Origin: an uncultured Porphyromonadaceae bacterium
Lineage (GTDB): Bacteria; Bacteroidota; Bacteroidia; Bacteroidales; Muribaculaceae
Length of the DNA: 40,443 nucleotides
Direction: 5' to 3'
Assembly (NCBI GenBank): GCA_902470475.1
Contig: CABRGT010000009.1
Coordinates: forward strand, 1 to 40,443
The position numbers were made by a program, and so were the translations under genes. Shown here one piece after another: positions 35,045 to 40,443 of the stretch. Positions within the stretch are counted from its first letter, which is position 1. Each line of letters begins with the position of its first letter. Under the pieces are notes generated by a model. That model was not told the origin of the DNA. It was given only the letters and a program-made list of their open reading frames with translations, and made no database searches.

Positions 35045-36063
35045 CAGCCAGGACGCGGCAGGCATTCGCTTTTACGGCTATGGCCGCGGTGCTCGTCATC
35101 GCGGCCGCAGGTTGCCTGCTCGTGGGCGCGGCCGATATTCCGTGTCGGGCTGTGCTCGACATCCTCACAGGTCATGGCTCCGGCAACCATGCCTGGGACT
35201 ATATCGTACTCGAGACGCGTCTGCCGTCGATGGTGACGGCAGCCCTTGCCGGGATGGCTCTGTCGGTGGCCGGACTGCTGATGCAGACCACTTTCGACAA
35301 TCCCCTGGCCGGCCCGTCGATTCTTGGCATCTCGACCGGATCGTCGCTCGGCGTTGCCATAGTTGTCATGGCGCTCGGTGCCGTGGTCGGGCTGTGGAGC
35401 CGAGCCGCGGTGGTGGCCGGAGCGCTTGCCGGCGCATTCGCCGTGATGCTGCTGCTGACGGTCATGTCGGCTCTGCTGCGTTCGTCGGTCATGCTGTTGA
35501 TTGTCGGCATACTGATCGGATATCTGGCCTCGTCGGCCATATCCCTTCTCAACTTTTTCGCTACCCGCGAGAGTGTCCATACCTTTGTCATATGGGGTCT
35601 GGGCAGCTTCGGAGGGGTCACTTCGGCCGAGCTTCCGGTGTTCGCCGTGCTCACACTCGTCCCCGCGCTGCTTTCCGGTCTATATGTCAAGTCTCTCAAT
35701 GCCCTGCTGCTCGGCGAGCGGTACGCGGCTTCTGCCGGAGTCAGCCTCCAGTCCACGCGCCGCGGGCTGCTGCTGCTGTCGGGCACACTGACGGCTGTCG
35801 TGACGGCCTGGTGCGGCCCGGTCGGTTTCATCGGCCTGGTCGTGCCGCATATAGCCCGCCTGGCGCTTCATACCTCCGATCACCGGCGGCTGATGCCCGC
35901 TACAGCGCTTGCCGGCGCCGCCGTCGGGGTAGTGTGCCTGCTGGCGTGCATAGCACCCGGCACCCGCGGCATCATACCGCTCAATGCCGTCACGCCTGTC
36001 ATCGGCGTGCCGGTCATCATATACATCATAGTGCGTCGCCGCTCGATCTTCTATTTCAACTGA
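35041..36063 (+). CDS. ABC importer permease (FecCD/BtuC type)
   Basis: A 340-residue permease with about ten transmembrane helices. FecCD signatures are VLETRLPSMVTAALAGMALS, DNPLAGPSILGISTGSSLG, and near the end WCGPVGFIGLVVPHIARLA. It forms the channel of the chelate importer. It starts inside the stop of the binding-protein gene and is followed by the ATPase gene after one base. Confidence 0.93.
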   Translation: MTARTRQAFAFTAMAAVLVIAAAGCLLVGAADIPCRAVLDILTGHGSGNHAWDYIVLETRLPSMVTAALAGMALSVAGLLMQTTFDNPLAGPSILGISTGSSLGVAIVVMALGAVVGLWSRAAVVAGALAGAFAVMLLLTVMSALLRSSVMLLIVGILIGYLASSAISLLNFFATRESVHTFVIWGLGSFGGVTSAELPVFAVLTLVPALLSGLYVKSLNALLLGERYAASAGVSLQSTRRGLLLLSGTLTAVVTAWCGPVGFIGLVVPHIARLALHTSDHRRLMPATALAGAAVGVVCLLACIAPGTRGIIPLNAVTPVIGVPVIIYIIVRRRSIFYFN

Positions 36064-36064
36064 T

Positions 36065-36838
36065 ATGGTTCTGACTGCTGAAAATCTGACTGTGGGATAT
36101 GGCCGCCATGCCGTACTGGCCGATGTCTGTGTCGAGGCCGCGGCGGGTACGCTCACGGTACTCATCGGGGCCAACGGCAGCGGCAAGTCGACCCTGCTGC
36201 GCACCCTCACCGGATCGCAGGCTCCGCTCTCGGGCAGGATTCTGCTCGACGGCGACGATCTGCATCGTCTGTCGGCGGCTGAGCGTGCCCGGCGTCTGGC
36301 CATAGTGCTGACCGACCGCACCGGTGGCGGCGGCCTGCGGCTGGATGAGCTTGTGGCTGTCGGCCGTCATCCCTATTCAGGAGTTTTCGGGCGGCTCGGC
36401 GATGCCGACCGCAGGGCGGTGGCGGAGGCGATCGAGGCAGTCGGTCTGTCGCACAAGCGCCATGCGTTCGTGGCCACTCTCAGCGACGGAGAGCGTCAGA
36501 AAGCCATGATTGCCCGCGCCGTGGCCCAGCAGACGGGTCTGATCGTGCTCGACGAACCTACTTCCTTCCTCGACGTGGCGGCCCGCTACGAAATAATGCA
36601 GCTGCTCGATGCCATTGCGGCCTCGGGAGTGGCCGTGGTGCTCTCGACCCACGACATCGCTCCGGCCATGGCTGTGGCCGACCGCCTGTGGGTGATTGCT
36701 GACGAAAAGCTGCATACAGGCGATTTTTCCGGGATTGCCGCCTCGGGTATCCTCGACCGGGTATACCGGGGTGTTTCCTTCAACCATGAATTCAATGATT
36801 TCCGACCATGCGACAATCTTTCCTTCCGTTCGCAGTAG
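36065..36838 (+). CDS. ABC importer ATPase (FecE/BtuD type)
   Basis: A 257-residue nucleotide-binding subunit. Walker A GANGSGKST is at 35-43, the signature is LSDGERQK (in place of LSGGQ), Walker B LIVLDEPTS, and the switch His is in VVLSTHDIAPAM. It powers the permease from the cytosolic side. The last 31 bases overlap the start of the CapA-like gene. Confidence 0.92.
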   Translation: MVLTAENLTVGYGRHAVLADVCVEAAAGTLTVLIGANGSGKSTLLRTLTGSQAPLSGRILLDGDDLHRLSAAERARRLAIVLTDRTGGGGLRLDELVAVGRHPYSGVFGRLGDADRRAVAEAIEAVGLSHKRHAFVATLSDGERQKAMIARAVAQQTGLIVLDEPTSFLDVAARYEIMQLLDAIAASGVAVVLSTHDIAPAMAVADRLWVIADEKLHTGDFSGIAASGILDRVYRGVSFNHEFNDFRPCDNLSFRSQ

Positions 36839-37929
36839 TTGTGCTGCTGGTAGCCTGCGGTAAGGCTGTGCCTGCACCGGCTGCTTCCGGACAAGTCTCT
36901 CCGGCCGACTCTGTGTATACTCCCGAGCCCGCGTCGCCCGACACGGCCACGCTGACTGTGGCCTTTGCCGGGGATATGATGCTCGGCACCACTTTCCCCG
37001 ATTCGGTTCACGACACCCATCTGCCGGCCGACCGCGGTCGCCGTCTTTTCGACCATGTGGGCGAGATCACGCGCCGGGTCGACATCGCGGGTGCTAACCT
37101 CGAGGGCTCATTCCTCGAAGGGCCGGGCCGCCGCCGGAAGATGACCAATCCCAATACGTATTTCATTTTCCGCATGCCACCCGATTTCGTCGACCGCTTC
37201 GACGAGGCCGGATTCGACGTGCTCGGCATAGCCAACAACCATATCAACGACTTCGGTCAGCCGGGTCGTTCGTCGACCATGGCCACGATCCGCGGCGCGG
37301 GTCTTTCGGTAGTCGGCCTCAAGGACAGCTGCGAGACCGCCGTGTTCGAGCGCAAGGGACTCAGAATCGGTGTGACGCAGTTCGGGCACGGCGACAACAA
37401 TCTCGATGTGACCGACCTCGACGAGCTGCGGCGCGTTGTGCGCGACCTCGACAGCCGGTGCGACATAGTCATTGTGTCGTTTCACGGCGGAGCCGAGGGC
37501 GGTTCGCTCACTCACGTGCCGTTCAAGCCTGAGGTCTATGTCGGCGAGCAGCGCGGCGATGTGGCCGGATTCGCCCGTGCGGCAGTCGATGCCGGAGCCG
37601 ATCTGGTGTTCGGCCACGGGCCGCACGTGCCCCGCGGAGCCGAACTCTACCGCGACCGCCTCATAATGTACAGCCTCGGCAACTTCTGCACACCGTTCCG
37701 TATCTCCGTGGCCGGCAACTGTGGCCTGGCGCCTCTGCCCGAAGTGCGCATAGCCCGTGACGGCTCGTTTATCGAGGGCCGCATCCACTCGTTTGTCCAG
37801 ATCCGTGGTCGTGGTCCGCAGCCCGACAGCACGCATCGCGCGGCCTCGCTGATCCGCCGCATGTCGGCCGAGGATTTTCCTGCGTCGCCTCTGTGCATCA
37901 CCGCCGACGGCCTGCTCCTGCGCAAATAA
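36808..37929 (+). CDS. CapA-family (PGA_cap) metallophosphatase-like lipoprotein
   Basis: A 373-residue lipoprotein with lipobox LLVAC at Cys17. The CapA fold motifs are FAGDMMLGTTFPD, ANLEGSFL, LGIANNHINDFGQPG, VIVSFHGGAEGG, GADLVFGHGPHVPRG and MYSLGNFCTP, with the Asp, Asn-His and His metal ligands in place. Relatives take part in poly-gamma-glutamate capsule synthesis, but the biochemical role is uncertain. No pgs capsule genes are near. It overlaps the ATPase gene by 31 bases and so belongs to the importer operon. A link between the enzyme and the importer's ligand is possible but unproven. Confidence 0.85.
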   Translation: MRQSFLPFAVVVLLVACGKAVPAPAASGQVSPADSVYTPEPASPDTATLTVAFAGDMMLGTTFPDSVHDTHLPADRGRRLFDHVGEITRRVDIAGANLEGSFLEGPGRRRKMTNPNTYFIFRMPPDFVDRFDEAGFDVLGIANNHINDFGQPGRSSTMATIRGAGLSVVGLKDSCETAVFERKGLRIGVTQFGHGDNNLDVTDLDELRRVVRDLDSRCDIVIVSFHGGAEGGSLTHVPFKPEVYVGEQRGDVAGFARAAVDAGADLVFGHGPHVPRGAELYRDRLIMYSLGNFCTPFRISVAGNCGLAPLPEVRIARDGSFIEGRIHSFVQIRGRGPQPDSTHRAASLIRRMSAEDFPASPLCITADGLLLRK

Positions 37930-38226
37930 TTTTTACCAACAATGTCAATGTGCTCCGGGGATATGGGGATTAATACTCGGGTTACGGGGTCTCGGATCTG
38001 TGGGGGTTGCCCGGCGGATTGAAGCTGTTGGCTTTTTTTGACGTCGGGATGTGCTCGGGAGGTTACTTGGCCCGGGTCTCCTGTGTTTGAATCGGATTCA
38101 TATGGCTGTATCAGATTAATAAGGTTAAAAACTAATGGTGGTTAATAAATAAGTCGGGTTAATTTCTAAGTGAGTTTTAAATAGGTTGGGTTAAGATAAG
38201 GTTAATAAATAAAGGTTTTCACATCA
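37930..38226. other. Intergenic stretch between convergent genes, AT-rich right half
   Basis: No gene. A weak hairpin AAGC/GCTT (38022-38034) followed by TTTTTT may end the importer operon. From 38113 the sequence is AT-rich with repeated GGTTAA-like units, including GGTTAATAAATAA at 38140 and 38200. Confidence 0.5.
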
Positions 38227-38300
38227 ATCACGCCGCAAAGTTACAATACAAATTTTAAAACTGCAATAAAAATTGTAGTTTTTTTGAGATGTGGCGTGAT
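38227..38300. repeat. Nested inverted repeats
   Basis: Outer arms ATCACGCC (38227-38234) and GGCGTGAT (38293-38300) are perfect. Inside lies a second stem AAACTGCAAT (38258-38267) / ATTGTAGTTT (38272-38281), then a T-run to 38285, as in a plus-strand terminator. A minus-strand promoter lies between the outer arms. Confidence 0.6.
38236..38267 (-). promoter_or_regulatory. Possible minus-strand promoter in a gene-free stretch
   Basis: On the minus strand ATTG (38267-38264), 20 bases, TAACTTTG (38243-38236). It faces the AT-rich stretch 38113-38226, where there is no open frame, so it could drive an untranslated RNA. Confidence 0.4.
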
Positions 38301-38362
38301 TTTTAACATTTCGCGGGTGGCGGGAGTGTTCGTATAGGGAATGCGGTGAGAGTCACGGCATC

Positions 38363-38461
38363 GCCCGCGCTGCGGGCTCTGTTCTACGATGATGCGTTGT
38401 CCGTGGGCTCGCCCTACGGGCTTTACCCACGGTTATGAACAGCCACGCCTGCTCCGCAGGC
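38363..38461. repeat. Three-hairpin block
   Basis: Three consecutive perfect inverted repeats: GCCCGC/GCGGGC (38363-38377); CCGTGGG/CCCACGG (38401-38432) with an inner GCCC/GGGC pair; and GCCTGC/GCAGGC (38447-38461). The arrangement lies 20 bases past the U32 gene stop and looks like an interspersed repeat. I believe very similar CCGTGGG...CCCACGG segments recur in Bacteroidales genomes. Confidence 0.6.
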
Positions 38462-38480
38462 TGGTCGGTCGCAGGCGGTT

Positions 38481-39728
38481 TTATTTCAGGTTGGTGGGGT
38501 CCCAGCGGTAGAGTTTGTCGGAGGGGCGGATTTTGGCGGGGACGGGGATGGAGAAGGCGTCGCCCTTGACGGCTTTGTCGACTGACTTGCAGCCTACCAT
38601 GATGGAGTCGACGGTGATCATCAGCGCGCCGGTAGTGGGGCCGGTGATGACTATTTCGTCGCCGACATGGAGTTCGCCGGCTTCCATGAGGAATTCGCCC
38701 ACGCCGATGCGCGAGAAGTATTTGACTCCCTTGGCCACGTAGTGTTTGACGCGTGTGGCCGACGAACCGTATTTCGACGACCATTCGCCGAGGCGCTGTC
38801 CGAGGTAGTAGCCGTCCCAGAATCCGCGGTTGAAGATGCGTGCGAGGCGTTCGTCCCAGCCGCGGACGGCCTCGTCGGTGTACGTGCCGTCGCAGATTGC
38901 CGTGATGGCCTCGGAATAGCATTCTACGGCAGTAGCGACGTACTCGGGACCGCGTGCTCGTCCCTCGATCTTGAATACGGTAACACCGGCGTCGATCATG
39001 CGGTCGAGGAAGTGTATGGTCTTCAGGTCCTTGGGCGACATGATGTATTTGTTCTCGACGTTGAGTTCGTCGCCTGTCTCGAGGTCGGTGACGCGATAGC
39101 CCCGGCGGCAGATCTGAGTGCATCCGCCACGGTTGGCGCTTGAATTCATTTCGTGGAGGCTCAGATAGCACTTGCCGCTCACGGCCATGCAAAGGGCTCC
39201 GTGGCAGAACATCTCGATGCGGACGAGTTCTCCGCGGGGGCCGCGGATGTCCTGATCGCGGATGGCGTCGCTTATAGCCCTGACCTGGTCGAGCGACAGC
39301 TCGCGGGCAAGCACCACGACGTCGGCCCACTGTGCGTAGAAGCGCACGGCCTCGATGTTGGAGATGTTGCACTGGGTGGATATGTGCACTTCGACGCCGC
39401 GTGATCGGGCGTAGAGGATGGTGGCGATGTCGCTGGCAATGACGGCGGTGATGTCGCTGTCGGCCACGGCGTCGATGATCTCGCGCATGCGTGCGAGGTC
39501 ATCGTCGTACATGATAGTGTTGACCGTCAGATAGGTCTTGACGGCAGCGGCGTTGCAGCGTGCGGCGATGTCGCGCAGGTCGTCGAGTGTGAAGTTGGCC
39601 GACGAGCGCGAGCGCATGTTCAGGCCCTGGACGCCGAAGTATATGGCGTCGGCGCCGGCGGCGAGGGCGGCCGAAAGGGACTCGAAGCTGCCCACGGGGG
39701 CCATTATTTCGAAATCTTTGCGGTTCAT
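38481..39728 (-). CDS. U32 peptidase family protein (TrhP/RlhA-like)
   Basis: A 415-residue protein of the U32 family. Members once called peptidases include prephenate-dependent tRNA (TrhP) and rRNA (RlhA) hydroxylation factors. The N-terminal barrel starts IMAPVGSFESLSAALAAGAD and has AIYFGVQGLNMR. The conserved cysteine block is MFCHGALCMAVSGKCYLS with NRGGCTQICRRGY, fitting an iron-sulfur site, followed by NKYIMSPKDLKTI and VFKIEGRARGPEYV. The C-terminal small beta-barrel matches the usual extension. tRNA wobble-uridine hydroxylation is the most likely role. Confidence 0.85.
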   Translation of the reverse strand: MNRKDFEIMAPVGSFESLSAALAAGADAIYFGVQGLNMRSRSSANFTLDDLRDIAARCNAAAVKTYLTVNTIMYDDDLARMREIIDAVADSDITAVIASDIATILYARSRGVEVHISTQCNISNIEAVRFYAQWADVVVLARELSLDQVRAISDAIRDQDIRGPRGELVRIEMFCHGALCMAVSGKCYLSLHEMNSSANRGGCTQICRRGYRVTDLETGDELNVENKYIMSPKDLKTIHFLDRMIDAGVTVFKIEGRARGPEYVATAVECYSEAITAICDGTYTDEAVRGWDERLARIFNRGFWDGYYLGQRLGEWSSKYGSSATRVKHYVAKGVKYFSRIGVGEFLMEAGELHVGDEIVITGPTTGALMITVDSIMVGCKSVDKAVKGDAFSIPVPAKIRPSDKLYRWDPTNLK

Positions 39729-39778
39729 GAGCGGAGTGGGCTGTTTTTTAGCTGTAATAGCTGTGTTGTTTATACACC

Positions 39779-39808
39779 AAAACCCGACAGCCGCTGGCGG
39801 CCGTCAGG
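39779..39808 (-). terminator. Terminator of the TPR-secG unit
   Basis: CCCGACAGCCGC (39783-39794) pairs with GCGGCCGTCAGG (39797-39808) with two wobble pairs. On the minus strand TTTT follows. It is 40 bases past the secG stop. Confidence 0.75.
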
Positions 39809-39847
39809 TGACGGTGATGGGTTCGGGTCTGATTCTGACCGCCCGTA

Positions 39848-40222
39848 TTATTCAGCAGCGGCTTCGGCGGGAGCTGCGGGAGCAGCCGGAGCGGCAGCGG
39901 GAGTCTGAGCCGGAGCAGCGGGCGCGGTCTCGAACTGGTTGGCGGGTACAGAAGGCTGGCTGGCGGGAGCCTCGCTGCGGATAGCAGTGTGGCTGTCGCT
40001 CTTGGGCATGGTGTAGGCCGATGCTACGGAGAGCACGACGATCAGTGCGGCAAGTGTCCAGGTGGTCTTCTCGAGGAAGCTGTTGGTCTGACGCACGCCC
40101 ATCACTGAGCCTGCATTGCCGAACTGCGACGAAAGGCCGCCGCCTTTTGATTTCTGTATCAGCACGATGCCGATGAGAAGCACCGCTACGATAACGGTCA
40201 AAACGATGATTACTACGTACAT
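39848..40222 (-). CDS. secG: Preprotein translocase subunit SecG
   Basis: 124 residues. The first helix (IIVLTVIVAVLLIGIVLIQ), the family motif KSKGGGLSSQFG and a second helix (TLAALIVVLSVASAY) are all present. The C-terminal 45 residues are an Ala/Pro-rich tail, longer than in enterobacteria but usual for Bacteroidetes. SecG assists SecYE in export. It lies 14 bases after the TPR gene on the minus strand. Confidence 0.93.
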   Translation of the reverse strand: MYVVIIVLTVIVAVLLIGIVLIQKSKGGGLSSQFGNAGSVMGVRQTNSFLEKTTWTLAALIVVLSVASAYTMPKSDSHTAIRSEAPASQPSVPANQFETAPAAPAQTPAAAPAAPAAPAEAAAE

Positions 40223-40236
40223 ATCTGTCTTTTGGT

Positions 40237-40443
40237 TTATTCTTTCTCCGGATTCCGCGCCCGGGCTGCATAGCTCTGGTTGATCATCAGCTTGCGCAGA
40301 AACCGCAATTGGTCTGCAAAGTAAACACTTTTTTCCGGATAATTCAAATTTAAATTGCTAATAATTTCATAAGCGCGGTCGTAGCGGCCCTGTCTTATGA
40401 ATATTTTGGCAAGACTTTCGCTCAAGAGGCCGTCGGCGGCCGG
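40237..40443 (-). CDS. Tetratricopeptide repeat protein, C-terminal end (partial)
   Basis: The frame is open to the right window edge, giving 68 residues of the C-terminus. SLAKIFIRQGRYDRAYEII followed by NLNYPEKSVYFADQLRFL matches one TPR unit plus a capping helix. The start codon lies outside the window; the TTG at 40425 is internal. A TPR protein upstream of secG is a familiar arrangement in Bacteroidales. Function is unknown. Confidence 0.7.
   Translation of the reverse strand, partial: PAADGLLSESLAKIFIRQGRYDRAYEIISNLNLNYPEKSVYFADQLRFLRKLMINQSYAARARNPEKE

Noticed and set aside
38140..38212. GGTTAATAAATAA repeats as a CRISPR array or replication iterons
   Set aside because: Only two exact copies at irregular spacing, with no spacer regularity and no cas or rep genes nearby.

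Overview
This window looks like a chromosomal segment of a GC-rich member of the Bacteroidales, possibly Muribaculaceae. The evidence is a PorV-type type IX secretion outer membrane protein, a BACON-containing peptidase, a CarboxypepD_reg/plug/barrel outer membrane protein, DUF4254, a fused 2-oxoacid:ferredoxin oxidoreductase gamma-alpha subunit, and repeated Bacteroidetes-type promoters (TTTG, 19-20 bases, TAnnTTTG). The family assignment is inference; no marker gene settles it.

Layout: 1-930 is the tail of an rRNA operon (5S 3' end and terminator), a gene-poor stretch with a decayed gene remnant, and tRNA-Ala(GGC). 979-4561 is a plus-strand operon of a NamZ-type exo-muramidase, a sodium:solute symporter and a WYL regulator, plausibly for peptidoglycan amino-sugar salvage. 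4669-5862 is porV. 6294-10588 is a minus-strand pair: a small exported protein with a C-terminal sorting-domain-like end, and a 1262-residue secreted M64-type metallopeptidase built from three repeated BACON-containing modules. 11071-11247 carries two tRNA-Val(TAC) genes. 11348-13649 is recQ with a small overlapping gene that looks like a short-chain dehydrogenase relative without its glycine motif. 13770-16637 is korAB. Divergent from it, 16869-20886 is parE-coaD-S41 protease, followed by a glycan-surface cluster (DUF4254, GT9, ruvB, flippase, GT4) to 26343.

26344-33800 is mixed: a candidate small RNA with promoter and terminator, tRNA-Gln(TTG), a membrane polyferredoxin that looks like a NapH/NapG fusion, a large TonB-type outer membrane protein, a second candidate small RNA of the same design, a small beta-barrel protein, RNase HII and an S24/LexA-like repressor. 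33935-37929 is a metal-chelate or cobalamin-type ABC importer operon ending in a CapA-like lipoprotein. 37930-38480 has no gene but holds several inverted repeats. 38481-40443 holds a U32-family protein, secG and the end of a TPR protein.

The non-coding DNA is the least ordinary part. There is a dispersed palindromic repeat (GCAGGCG-n3/4-CGCCTGC) in four copies, a three-hairpin block at 38363-38461, two related short transcripts with GTGA-loop terminators (26453 and 31619), and a parE promoter placed so close to the ATG that the mRNA is probably leaderless. I found no CRISPR array, no insertion sequence with an intact transposase, and no prophage.
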